DNA of 64,000 bases from Sepiola atlantica (taxonomy: Eukaryota; Mollusca; Cephalopoda; Sepiida; Sepiolidae): NCBI GenBank assembly GCA_963556195.1, contig OY744532.1, positions 105,169,083 to 105,233,082 on the forward strand, given 5' to 3'. Below the pieces are notes generated by a model. It did no database searches. It was not told where the DNA came from and was given only the letters and a program-made list of their open reading frames with translations. A program made the translations under genes and the position numbers. Shown piece by piece: positions 10,257 to 19,994 of the stretch; position 1 is the first letter of the stretch, and every line of letters begins with the position of its first letter.

Positions 10257-10346
10257 TATATTTAAAAAACTTAAAATGTTAAAATGATAAGATAATAAAT
10301 AATTATCGAAAAAGTTTTTTTACTAGCGTTGGTAACCACAATTCTT

Positions 10347-10351
<5 letters not shown>

Positions 10352-10404
<53 letters not shown>
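10352..10404. repeat. (TA)n microsatellite
   Basis: Directly abuts the outer end of the PLE right arm. Confidence 0.95.
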
Positions 10405-10406
<2 letters not shown>

Positions 10407-11189
10407 AGAAAGTTTATTATAGAATCGATATGTTAACAATTAGAAAAGTCAAATTGGTTATGATGAAGATAACATTTCTTCAATGGGTTCCATCAACAAT
10501 TACTCGTGTTTAATTATCAATTCCTATTATCGCTAGCGACACAATGAAAACAAAGACTAATAGGAAAACACCAAACATTTATCGAGTAAACATTTACAAC
10601 AAATGCTGGTAATAAAAATACAATTGTACTCGGAAAATATTGCGTTTCATCTTGTTATTAGTTTTAGAAGTTTTTAGAATGCTGTCGATCAGCATTCACG
10701 TTCGATATTGTTCTGCAGTAAAGGTGATGCTTTTCTTTATTTTAGAAATTAACAAATAAGATAAAAATGGTGTTCAGGATTGAGCACAGAAGCACACGAA
10801 GTTCTGATTACGTCCCGGGTAACGCCGAGTGAAAGCAATCATAATTATACAGTCATATCAAGGGGTCTTTAGTTGTGTGGGCGACGTGATCTTGGTTAAC
10901 TATCAGAAACTTCATCTGCAACCGCAGGTTCAATCTTGGAACAACGGTTCGGGTTGAGACTGTACACCAGAACGATTGAGATCTTGAACAACGAGAATAT
11001 GAGTGACGGAACATCTTGTTAGGTAACCAGGTGAACTGCTACTGGTGTCCCCTGTGAACCAAAGATCAGTGGTCAACTCAAATACAAGATCACCGGTCTG
11101 CTGCTGCTCTGAATGATGGTCATCAACGAAGGACACGAAAGGAAGACTATCAGTGATGGACACAAAAACGCTGCGTTGAAAATTCTGTC
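10405..11189. other. No recognisable gene
   Basis: Unique-looking sequence with no coding similarity that I can support. The longest frames are under 80 codons. Confidence 0.5.
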
Positions 11190-11481
11190 TGACTAAATTC
11201 GTAGATATCTAAAATGTCAATATTTGCCATCGATACATCATCTGCGCTGGTATGAACATGTACTGCGCGCAAACGACATACACGTTGCGAAAACGGGAGT
11301 CAACGTGGGGGGGGGGCATGGGTAACGGTGGAGAAGGGAGCTCAAAACAAAGATGATTGGATACCCTACACCAAGATCCCAAGACAGCCGGGCTTCATCC
11401 TGACCACGTCTTTCACCACTTATGTTGGAGGGGTATATTCAGTGAGAACTACTGGATAAACGCCGAAATGATGATGATGAT
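11190..11481 (+). pseudogene. 3' end of a non-LTR retrotransposon
   Basis: Translating with small frame changes gives the C-terminal signature common to several animal LINE ORF2 proteins: LRWYEHVLRAND, then a basic Gly-rich segment, WLDTLHQDPKTAGLHPDH and a final region ending in a short (ATG)n tail at 11467-11481. Only this terminal part is present, the segment between is disrupted and no RT domain is visible. It is a truncated, decayed insertion. Confidence 0.6.
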
Positions 11482-11549
11482 GTGAGTTTGGATTTCAATT
11501 CTGACTGTAGTCAATCTCAGTAAAACTTAGAAAGTAACCAAGGTGATTT

Positions 11550-12184
11550 ATTGGTCCCCCGATTTATAAAATCGGGAGACCTATGTTTTGAGGCATTTCC
11601 GTCCGTCCGTCTGTCCATCCGTCCGTCCGTCCGGATTTTTCTCCGCAACCATCCATTGAATTTCTCTGAAATTTTGCATGAAGTTGTAACTTTTGTCAGG
11701 TTAGAAAGTGACATTCTCCAATTTTTGAAAACAAATCTGGTTAGCCTCCCAGGAGGTCAAAAGAGCCCAAAATGGCAAAAAATGACATTTTTTGCCTCAT
11801 AACTTTTCATCCATCCATTCAATTTCTCTGAAACTTGGCCAAAATGTGGAGGCAATTGTTCCTAATAGAAGATAAGTATCGCTGACCTTGGAAAAATCTG
11901 GTTCGCGCCCCAGGGGGTCAAAAGCCCCCAAAATGGCAAAAAATAACTCTTTTCTCCCATAAAGTTTGATCCATCCATTCAATTTTTTGGAAACTTGTCC
12001 AAAATTTAGAGGCAATTGTTCTGGATATAAAATGAGCATCCTTGACCTCAGAAAAATTCTGGTTCGCGCCCCCAGGGGGTACAATGGGGGTCAAAAATGC
12101 CCCAAATTGCCCAAATTTATTGCATTTACACTCGCCACATCGAATCACATGCAGAGGGGGACCACGCATGCGCGGCTTGTTATA
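11550..12184 (+). mobile_element. Short inverted-repeat element R1, copy 1
   Basis: The element starts with TTGGTCCCCCGATTT, itself part of a small palindrome (GGTCCCCCGATTT...AAATCGGGAGACC), and ends with GGGGGACCACG, so the termini read TGGTCCCC/GGGGACCA. After the start comes a (CCGT)n-like block (CCGTCCGTCCGTCTGTCC). Inside are about three ~130-bp units, each with CCATCCATTCAATTT, a GGCAATTGTT block and a GCGCCCCAGGGGGTCAAAA block. A second copy lies in opposite orientation at 30692-31309. No protein is encoded. It could be a foldback or MITE-type DNA element. Confidence 0.7.
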
Positions 12185-12482
12185 ATTGTATATATAAGCA
12201 TGGCACTGTGAATATAAAAGGGCATTAGGCTCTAGCTTTCTTTACACCTCAAAATCCAATAGTGTTACATTTAGATGGCTCATTTAAATTTCGAGTGACA
12301 AAGGATAACCCCACGGAGAGTCTATGTACAGCACGGGTTGCACAATATCCAACAAAACCTATTCTTAACTGATACATGTTTTGTCCAGTGTCAATGAAAA
12401 AGTCAATACGACAGGAAACAATGCCGGGCTAAGCAAAGAAAGACTAGTTTTATTTCGGCGTCTTTCTCCGCCTATACTACTG
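12185..12482. other. No recognisable gene
   Basis: No coding similarity found. Confidence 0.45.
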
Positions 12483-12590
12483 TTATGGGCAACCCAACAA
12501 AACAGAATAATTATTTGCCTTGGAACATAATTATTTGCCTTGGAACAAAAAGAAAGAGTTATCGTCTTTGGATAAACGTACCCAATGATC
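12483..12590 (+). repeat. Dispersed repeat, copy 1 (shared with 14948-15045)
   Basis: Shares a ~100-bp segment with 14948-15045 (GGCAAC-CTAACAA-ACAGAAT, CTTGGA-CAAAA-GAAAGAGTTATCG, GTGGATAAA). Within this copy the block ATAATTATTTGCCTTGGAAC is duplicated in tandem. Confidence 0.6.
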
Positions 12591-12591
12591 A

Positions 12592-13490
12592 AAAGATGTG
12601 CCTGCTAACCGCACGGAAAACTTCCAACAGTTTAAACGCCGCAGTGGCTCTCTTTCTGTTATTGATGGTTGTTTGATGTTTGCAAATCGTGTTGTTGACC
12701 CCACTAGGTTCAGACAAGCAGTTTTTAAACAGCTACATTCGTGGTATACAGGCATTAATCGAATGAAATCACTGGCCCGCAGTGTGGTCTATTGGCCTAA
12801 CATAGACACAGACATTGAGCGTATTGTTAAACGCTGTATCCAGTGTATGGAAGCGCAGAAGAATCCACCTAGGATTGTTGATTCTCACTGGACATACCCA
12901 GAGCGACTATGATCCATAATACACGTAGACTTTGCTGACACTATCAATGTCCTTAGTTTTCTTGGGGTTGTGGATGCCCATTCCAAATGGGCATAGGTTT
13001 TTTTCAATAAAACAGACTGACACTCAGGCAACGGATCACAATTCACGTCTGAGTCATTCCAACAATTCTGCAAATCATGTTGCATAACACACGTCCGGTC
13101 GCCACCCTATCATCCTCAATCCAATGGACAAGCCGAAATGTTTGTAGACACATTCAAACGGCACTACTCGAAGCAAGGGGGGGTCGAACATGCTTTCAGT
13201 CTTTCATATCGAATAACACCAAATGGTGTTGTGAAGAATAGTTAGTCACCAGCAGAGGCACTCATGGGACGAAAACTCCGTACCACACTGGACGCTTTAC
13301 AGCCCCAGCGACAAAGGCAACAACCAAGCCTATAGAAAATAAAAGCATTTTCAATTGGCACACCGGTGTTTGCTCGGAATTACAGACTTGGCAAGCAAAA
13401 CTGTGTACCGGGCATCATCCGCAAAATAAATGGACAATTCCTGTATGATGTTCAAGTCGGGAGTCAATTCTAAGCACGGCACAAAAAACA
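12592..13490 (+). pseudogene. Ty3/Gypsy-type integrase pseudogene
   Basis: The frame at 12598-12912 encodes the HHCC zinc-binding region (QLHSWYTGINRMKSL, VYWPNIDTDIE, CIQCMEAQKNPP) with the second histidine replaced by Tyr. The catalytic core follows in interrupted frames: VDFADTI with the first Asp, VVDAHSKWA followed by a stop, then GNGSQFTSESF where the usual DNG reads GNG, and PPYHPQSNGQAE with the Glu intact. A degraded C-terminal region follows (ALMGRKLRT, VPGIIRKINGQFLYDVQVG). Several stops and loss of the second catalytic Asp show that it is dead. No RT, protease or LTR was found next to it. The flanking CR1-like element begins just downstream. Confidence 0.85.
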
Positions 13491-13504
13491 GTTCTTTTTT
13501 GTTT

Positions 13505-14925
13505 TTGTTTTTTTAACATAGTTTGCCCACTGTAGACGTAAGGGGCTACTGAGAAAAAGGGTGAAAGTTTGTTTTTTTTGGGGGGGGGGTCAACTTAAAT
13601 TGGGAGCTGCGCAGGGAGATGTATTTTTACATTAGTTTTAAATTCATGCATGCCAGTACCGTCAGGAAAACAGAGAGCAGGGAGGGAGTTCCAGAGTCAA
13701 GCAGCACGAGGAAAGAAGCTTTTAGAGTAGAAAGCTCTTCGGCATCTGGGGACCTCCACAGTGAATGGATGGGATTTGGCAGATTGTCGGGTTGGTCTAG
13801 TGAATTTTCGTTGTGGGGGTACAAAGCAGCAAGCTCATTAGAGCACAATCCATTGAATTACTTGTAAAACAGACACAAGGAAGCAACATTGCGGCGATGA
13901 GACAGGGACTGGAGCTTGATGGATAGTGAGGGACCTATCAAGTTGGCAACTCTTTTTTGGACCTTGTCTAAGAGAGAGAGAGGGAGAGAGAGAGAGAGAG
14001 ACTAGTGGATGATGCCCTAGTCCAGATGTGGCAACAATACTCCATGCATGGGCGGATGGTGACTTTTTAGAGATATAGGATAATGTCAGATGTGAGAAGT
14101 TTACTAACACGGAAGAGAGAACCCACCTTCTTTGCAGCGGCCCTGGCAATGTCTTCAATGTATTTATTCCAATTCATGTTATCTGTGAAACTTAGGCCGA
14201 GAAGTTTAAATGATTAACTCTCAGGTAGGGTGTTATTTGCCATGGCAATCGGGGGTTGAAGAGGTTTCTTGAAGTTATTGAAGGAAAGTAACTTTGTCTT
14301 TGCGACATTAAAAGTTACCATCCATTTTTTACTCCATTCCACTACAGACTGGAGGTCATTTTCTAAGGATTCAGCCATTGTCTCAAATATGTGCGCGTCG
14401 GTTTTGCCCACATGAAGAGAGTAGAGCGTGGTGTCGTCAACAAATATTCCTATCTCAGTCTCAATTACATCAGGGAGGTAATTTATGAAAATCAGGAACA
14501 GTAGAAGTCCAGGGATTGATCCCTGGGGTACACCAGCATTTATGCCATGTTGCTTAGAAGAACGGCCATCGAGGACAACTTGGACTTTCCTTTTTGTTAG
14601 GAAGGATTTAATTACTTTAAATAGTTGTCCAGTGATACCATATGAGTGCAGTTTTAGAAGCCCTTCATGCCAGACCTTGTCAAAGGCCTTGGATATATCA
14701 AGCGCTACCGCCCTAGCTTTACGTCTCAGATACACTGGAGACAACTTAGCTGACAACAGAACAACCATTCCGTTCGATCTGTTAATGAACACATTCGAAC
14801 TGCCATCTCCATCACCTCCCATGCATACGAATAAAAATGGGAATCATGAAAGACCTCACAGAAGTTGGCCAAAGCACAGTCGCATCGAGTAAAGCACCTA
14901 CGAGTTAAACCCAAATGCCACTCAG
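13505..14925 (-). pseudogene. Non-LTR (CR1/Jockey-like) reverse transcriptase pseudogene
   Basis: On the minus strand, 14214-14822 encodes RT motifs ALDISKAFDKVWH (motif A), GVPQGSIPG (motif B) and FVDDTTLY (motif C), then WSKKWMVTFNVAKTK. After a stop the homology continues with LTSDIIL, RPCMEYCCHIW and VQKRVANLIGPSLS, and then SLSHRRNVASLCLFYKYFNGLC, with frameshifts and a GA microsatellite expansion at 13971-14000. The C-terminal block around 13640-13850 matches other copies in this window (34.6-35.6, 36.1-36.6, 37.1-37.6 and 31.65-31.88 kb). The 3' end near 13505-13600 carries the shared tail (AACTTAAATTGGGAGCTG on the plus strand). The RT N-terminus is missing or decayed. Confidence 0.85.
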
Positions 14926-14947
14926 TACAGTTGAAGACTAAAACTGG

Positions 14948-15045
14948 GAGATGTTAGTGGCAACCTAACAAGACAGAATATTTAGTTTCCTTGGATCAAA
15001 ATGAAAGAGTTATCGCCCGTGGATAAAAGAAGTCGTCTGCCTTGA
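14948..15045 (+). repeat. Dispersed repeat, copy 2 (shared with 12483-12590)
   Basis: Diverged copy of the ~100-bp segment at 12483-12590. Confidence 0.55.
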
Positions 15046-15499
15046 CAGTGAAAAGTAAACAGAACGGCTCTCACAATCAAACAAGCATCTCGCGTTCATC
15101 GGTTTTCTCCATTTCAATTTAATCGATATTTTTGTTAAATAAATTTGTTAACGGTTATACTTCGTCCTCCCTTCATTAACAACTACTTATACAATCATTG
15201 CTTGAGAGTGCTGTCTACCTTATTATGCAACCTATGGTTGGAGGCAAGGTATATGAATTCATTCATTTCCAAAGGGCATTAGTGAAAAAGTAGCTCCGAC
15301 AGAACACGAACTTATCCGCCGAGCCAACATGGTACTGCTAAACCACGCCACCTCGATGATGGTATATAAAAATACAACGAAAAGAGGTAACAGGCTTTAG
15401 TCATATAAATGCTAAATTTTAAATAGTTTAAATAGTTTATTTATTGTCATCGGGGATTTTTCCCGGACATTCTAGCAAGAAAATGGGCATATTTTGGAG
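15046..15499. other. No recognisable gene
   Basis: No coding or RNA similarity recognised. Confidence 0.45.
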
Positions 15500-16160
15500 A
15501 AATTTTCTTTTAGATGTTCCCTTACGTGTAATAGTGTGAAAGAAAAAGATTAATAAGAAAAATAGCAATAAACCTAGAGTGATAAGAAAAATATTAATAC
15601 GAAAAAGAGTGATAAGAAAAAGAATAATAAGAAAAAGAATAATAAATAAAAGATTAATAAGAAAAATAGTAATAAACCTAGAGCGATAAGAAAAATATTA
15701 ATACGAAAAAGAGTGATAAGAAAAAGAATAATAAGAAAAAGAATAATAAGAAAATGATTAATAAGAAAAATAGTAATAAACCTAGAGTGATAAGAAAAAT
15801 ATTAATACGAAAAAGAGTGATAAGAAAAAGAATAATAAGAAAAAGAATAATAAGAAAAAGATTAATAAGAAAAATAGTAATAAACCTAGAGTGATAAGAA
15901 AAAGAATAATAAGAAAAAGAATAATAAGAAAAAGATTAATAACGAAGAGTAATAATAAAAAGAGTAATAAAAATAGTAATAAACTTAGAGTAATAAGAAA
16001 CAGAGTAATAAGGAAAATAGTTATAAGAAAAAGAGTTATAAGAAAATGAATAATAGGAAAAATGTAATAAGAAAAATATTAATAACAAAGAGTAATAAGA
16101 AAAAGAATAATAAAAAAAGTTAATATGAAAAAGGGTATAAGAAAAAGAGTAATAAAACTG
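15500..16160. repeat. A-rich minisatellite, ~104-bp period
   Basis: A nested repeat made of AATAAGAAAAAG-type 12-mers arranged in a ~104-bp unit. The marker CCTAGAG recurs near 15572, 15677, 15781 and 15884. The array degenerates toward its right end. Confidence 0.85.
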
Positions 16161-16333
16161 ACAATATAATTTATTAGGTCGAATGTGATGTTACGTAAGA
16201 AAAGCCGTTATTTGAATGGAAAACGTTGAATGACACCTTGTAAAACCGAAGTCAACGGGGAAATAAAATATCTCTTTTCCTGGCGACCTTTCAAGTTTTT
16301 TTGTTGTGGGGCACGACATAACCTCATGAGTGT

Positions 16334-16390
<57 letters not shown>
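16161..16390. other. Spacer ending in (TA)n array
   Basis: No gene is visible. A (TA)n tract occupies 16339-16390. Confidence 0.5.
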
Positions 16391-16393
<3 letters not shown>

Positions 16394-16768
16394 GAAGAAG
16401 AATGGAAAGGAATTAGAGAAGCAAAGGCCAAATCATAATTCAATTCAATTGCTAGAAGCAAGGTATATTCCGCAAAAAAGGCAATTTATTCAAGTTAAAT
16501 TTTCCTTAACCCAGGCTTTTCAAAGATCAAAATCTTATCATCAGAGGAAGTCGCTGGGATAGATAAGTTGGCAAAGGCCAAGATTTAAAATTAGAAAAAA
16601 TGAAATAAAAGTTGTAGGGGAAGAAACACAGGGCAAAATTTTGATTTGGCCTTTGCTTCTCTAATTCCTTTCCATTCTTCTTCATTCTACCTGCTCTATC
16701 CTGGATATTGAGCTGTATTCTCTTCACAATAGGTTTTACTTTTCCTAAAAGTTCGCTTTTAGTACACC

Positions 16769-16790
<22 letters not shown>
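16391..16790 (-). mobile_element. Hammerhead-bearing repeat family F, copy 2, with foldback
   Basis: The minus strand of 16440-16620 carries the family F hammerhead and the preceding TTTGCCAACTTATCTAT block. A perfect 45-bp inverted repeat (16391-16435 with 16642-16686) brackets this part. The terminal block of the family (CACAATAGGTT, CTAAAAG) then follows in the opposite orientation at 16690-16770 before another (TA)n array. The arrangement resembles the inverted partial copies of PLEs. Confidence 0.65.
16501..16549 (-). ncRNA. Hammerhead-like motif of family F, copy 2
   Basis: Minus-strand core CTGATGA (complement of 16538-16544), stem II AAGAT/ATCTT and a GAAA box. Stem I is TTCCT/AGGAA (5 bp). 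Stem III arms AAGCC/GGGTT have one mismatch. Positions 10.1 and 11.1 are U and U rather than G and C. Confidence 0.6.

Positions 16791-16830
<40 letters not shown>
16773..16830. repeat. (TA)n microsatellite
   Basis: Follows the terminal block of family F. Confidence 0.95.
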
Positions 16831-16834
<4 letters not shown>

Positions 16835-17029
16835 AAATAAGCTTTTAGTCATTTTAAACAAAGAAAGAAAATGCAGTTTAGATTCCCAGAGATACTAACT
16901 AAATCAAAGTATCGCAGACTTAGCACTTTCATAAGCTGACTTATCGCTGGGAAATTCACAAATAAAAAAAGGGAATTCAGGTATCAAACAGTGAAACAAA
17001 AACAAGGGGCCTTAACTTGAGCGTAAAAT
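16831..17029. other. No recognisable gene
   Basis: Unique-looking sequence upstream of the SINE-like element. It may include its 5' part. Confidence 0.4.
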
Positions 17030-17148
17030 ATTATTTGTGATCGGAGTTCGAGCCCGCCGACCGTCGGAAATTAACTTCCTACACTGAAGATTGCGTTAGC
17101 ATGAAACATCGATGTCTGTATGTAATAAATAATTAATATTAATTTTTA

Positions 17149-17152
<4 letters not shown>
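17030..17152 (+). mobile_element. SINE-like element with hammerhead tail (A)
   Basis: A sequence matching the tRNA B-box consensus (GTTCGAGCC, 17046-17054) lies 30 nt before a hammerhead core (17084). The element ends in an AT-rich tail and a (TA)n array. The same order and spacing occur at 25.3 kb and twice at 40.4-40.6 kb, which supports one family of short non-autonomous retroelements. No clear A box is seen here. Confidence 0.6.
17080..17120 (+). ncRNA. Hammerhead-like motif in SINE-like element A
   Basis: Core CTGAAGA 17084-17090, GAA 17103-17105. Stem II is TGC/GCA with a GTTA loop and a U-U apposition at 10.1/11.1 (17091 and 17102). Stem III is the 10-bp palindrome ACATCGATGT (17106-17115). 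Stem I is TACA/TGTA (17080-17083 with 17117-17120). Cleavage is predicted after C17116 (GUC). Confidence 0.65.
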
Positions 17153-17204
<52 letters not shown>

Positions 17205-17221
17205 TTATATATATATATATA
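17153..17221. repeat. (TA)n microsatellite
   Basis: TA dinucleotide array at the 3' end of element A. Confidence 0.95.
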
Positions 17222-19640
17222 ATTCAAAGATTGAATAATCTTTATTTATCTATAGGGAATCTTGTTGCGTCTTTTGAAGACTTCAATCAACTGGCTTATT
17301 GTACGTACAACTATGAATATTGTTTCATTGTTTTGGGGTCTCTAAAATAACCTCCAAGTTAGGAACAGTAGTCCAAAAAATGAAATTTAAAATTTCGAAA
17401 CATGAAATCAAAGTAGAATAAATAGTGTTAGTGGTTGTGACCCAACGGGTCACGTGTACATTTAGTGCTAATTTGAGCTTAAGCTTGACGGGCCGACCGA
17501 TCAACAGATGAATAGCCCAAGCGTCTTATATAGAAACTCGGGCGGATTTGAAAATCAGAAAGCTGTTCTTGGGTGGGAGATAGGGAGCTGTTGAGAAGAC
17601 GGTACGAACATGCATAGAAAAATGACGAACATAGAGTTTATATGAAAAGAATTAGTTCAATAAATAAATAAAAAAGCCAAAACGAAAGACAGAAACAGAT
17701 AAACGAAAAACTAGACGAAATAAAATTTTGAAAATTTCTGCTTTCTTATAGATGTCCTTCTTTGCCGCCATATTGGCCGGCACCAACGTGGTGTCCTTGT
17801 CTCCACCGACTATCCCACCCAAAAGCGTTCTATTATTGAAGCGTTATGGACGATGCGGGTTTTTCGGAACATTGATTGAATCTTTGTGGCAAGCTTCGGA
17901 GTCAAATTGACTGGAAGCCAAAGGAGATATTCAGCTGTCGGTTTTATGTTCTTCAAGGACGGGGGTAGCAACAAGTAATTGGGTGTGGCTGCTTTTACAC
18001 AGACTATCTCTCCCACTCACCTCTTTCTCTCTATCTATTTCTCTCTGCTTTCTCTCTCTCTCTCTCTCTCCCTCACTCTCTCTCTCAATCTTTCTGTATT
18101 GTTAGAAAAAGTAAAGCGAATTTCACTTCCAGCAGTACTTGGCATAATACATTTCAGGCAGCGGTATAGGTTCAGGTTAGGTTATCCACTTTATTACTTC
18201 CCTGTCACCCCTAACCACTGGAAAGGGGTTTCATGCGGAATTTCAACATATTTGGATTTGATAAGATATTACAATTATTAGGAATTATTTCGGAACTCTA
18301 ATGTTAACAAATATTTGTTGAACCGTTTTCTTGGATAATCAATTTCTTCTTAAGTAATATTCTGCCCATTTTACCCATGGTGTCCAATCCTTTCCAATCT
18401 CGTTTACGCTTATACTCGAGGGACCCCTGAGCCTTTATAAATGGTTACCCATTAGTAAACAAAATGCAGGAAAAACCTAATGGGGGCTGCACCTTTGCCT
18501 ATTATTTGGTTTTTCCATTCCTTCGGTCCTTCTTTCGGTGAGAGTGACGCTTTGAGTGAACTTATCAGGTTCACCCCGCCACAATTACTTCACCTTGCAC
18601 GAGAATCCGGACACCTATCCATTTGAGACTGCTTCGCTTGCGGCTGGATCCCTTCCTGCTTCCAAGACAACCTTGACGCCAATTGTTCATCAGCTGTCTC
18701 TGAAGCCAAACGAAAAACTGCCAGTAATCCAAACCATACTACAAGACCCAGCTCGAGTAAATCGCAAAGATTGGTGGAGAGCTGTGAAGCCCACTAAATT
18801 TGAAAAACCTAACGACTTTGCCATTACGTTCGCTGCTGGACTCTCTTCAGCTCCCTCCTCTTACGTAGGGTAGAACCTTAATCAGCAACACCGGTGTTTT
18901 CCCAAACAGTCTGTCATTTTGCCTCCCTCTCTTCTTAAGTTAAACAACATTCGTTTCTATAAAGAGATGTATTCGCTTCCCATTGCAGCAAAATGTGGCA
19001 CAAGGCCGGAAGGTAGTGAGAACCAGCTCTCTTGAAGGAGTACTCTTTTGGGGGGAAAATAGTCGAGAACAGACCCGTCGATATCTCTCGGTCTTGTTAC
19101 TTCAAAAGACCGGTGATAAACCAACTCGTCCCACGAGTGAGGGGCTAATAGCTACCAGGACGCACCTCGTAGGATCGAACCGGCGCATTTCACACAAGAC
19201 TTAAAATCGTGGGTAGCGCATCAGTGAACATTAGTGCAAGGTGTTAGAGCCACACATTTACACTTGAATATACAGAAATATCGCCGATATAAACTATATT
19301 CATTGTCGAGAGTGTAACTGTTCATTTCGACGATGAGGGGGATCCAAGTCGGGACGGGAGCCCGACAGTGTTTTGCAAATATACGGCATTGGTTTCGCGA
19401 TCTAGTAACAAATGCACGTATCACTAGGTCGCTATCTTGCTGGCAAGCTGCATGAATAGACACCGCCATGGTAGCATTGACTAGGGGCGTTCTGATTTTC
19501 TTCCATATATAGGAGATGTGTGAAGAACTTTCGTTTTGATAAATATTACGGATAGTCTGACGACGGACACGTGCCTGTTTCGAACGAACGAACGAACGAA
19601 CCGGTAATACCTGGTGTGGTTTTAGCCAAATTCACAAGCG
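17222..19640. other. Unassigned sequence; one 105-codon frame
   Basis: No gene family is recognised. A CT-rich tract lies near 18027-18090. An open frame on the plus strand at 18556-18873 (105 codons, rich in Pro, Leu, Thr and Ser) has moderately balanced composition but matches nothing I know, and no splice context is evident. A (GAAC)n-like run (CGAACGAACGAACGAAC) is at 19580-19600. Confidence 0.4.
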
Positions 19641-19815
19641 GTCACAAGCCGCATATATATCCCGATCATGGGAAGATGACATACAGCACCTGGCATTTCC
19701 AAATGGTCATTCGTCTGGTACTGGCCAGCCTCCACGTCGCTTAACCTCGGTGATCTAATGAGAACCGGTTTGTCAACGCGATTATGCTGGTTTCGCTAAG
19801 CCATACAATTCGAAC
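19641..19815 (-). mobile_element. 5S rRNA-derived SINE or pseudogene
   Basis: On the minus strand the segment 19685-19790 follows 5S rRNA through CCGGTTCTC, GATCACCGAGGTTAAGC, the GGCCAGTACC region and AAATGCCAGGTGCTGTA, which includes the internal control region. The 5' third is strongly diverged, and non-5S sequence continues past the 5S 3' end (19620-19680). That pattern fits a 5S-headed (SINE3-type) retroposon better than a functional gene. The element is decayed. Confidence 0.65.
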
Positions 19816-19894
19816 TTAAAGGAAAAAGGGCGGATGGTGGCTGCTTGTCCAACTACATACGGGTATGCAAATAAAACTGATGTCAAGATGTCTT

Positions 19895-19985
19895 AAGATG
19901 CTTTTGGAGAATTTAGTCGCTCCTGAATAATGTCAATATGGCATCAAAGCAATATTCAGGAGTAACTCAACTTTCCGAAAGCATC
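19895..19985. repeat. Imperfect inverted repeat
   Basis: The two halves pair around 19940 (for example TCCTGAATA with TATTCAGGA) with extended partial pairing toward TTTTGGAGAATTTAG and CAACTTTCCGAAAGC. Confidence 0.4.
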
Positions 19986-19994
19986 CTGTGCGAG

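Larger units (their letters stand above)
4102..10355 (+). mobile_element. Penelope-like element with inverted partial copy
   Basis: A plus-strand PLE copy (about 5979-10355) encodes an N-terminal ORF, a reverse transcriptase and a C-terminal GIY-YIG endonuclease. It is preceded head-to-head by an inverted copy of its own last ~1.86 kb (4102-5980). Partial, tandem or inverted copies forming pseudo-LTRs are typical of PLE insertions. The two arms differ mainly in microsatellite length ((GATA) about 14 against 10 units), a G/C run (9 against 10), one T in a T run and one C/T change in the hammerhead, so the insertion is young. Both outer ends carry TATATTTAAAGAATTGTGG-type sequence and abut TA-rich DNA. 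The plus copy appears 5'-truncated because open reading begins right at the junction. Confidence 0.93.
8497..10355 (+). repeat. Right inverted arm of the PLE
   Basis: Partner of 4102-5980. It includes the last ~1 kb of the ORF and the 3' pseudo-LTR. The GGGATCCC palindrome that marks the junction of the left arm is at 8499-8506 here. Confidence 0.95.

Noticed and set aside
17041..17060. Functional tRNA gene
   Set aside because: A B box is present, but no cloverleaf can be drawn around it; it fits a SINE head better.
19553..19600. Hammerhead look-alike CTGACGA...TTTCGAAC
   Set aside because: The GAAA box reads GAAC and no stem I is possible; the downstream part is a GAAC microsatellite.
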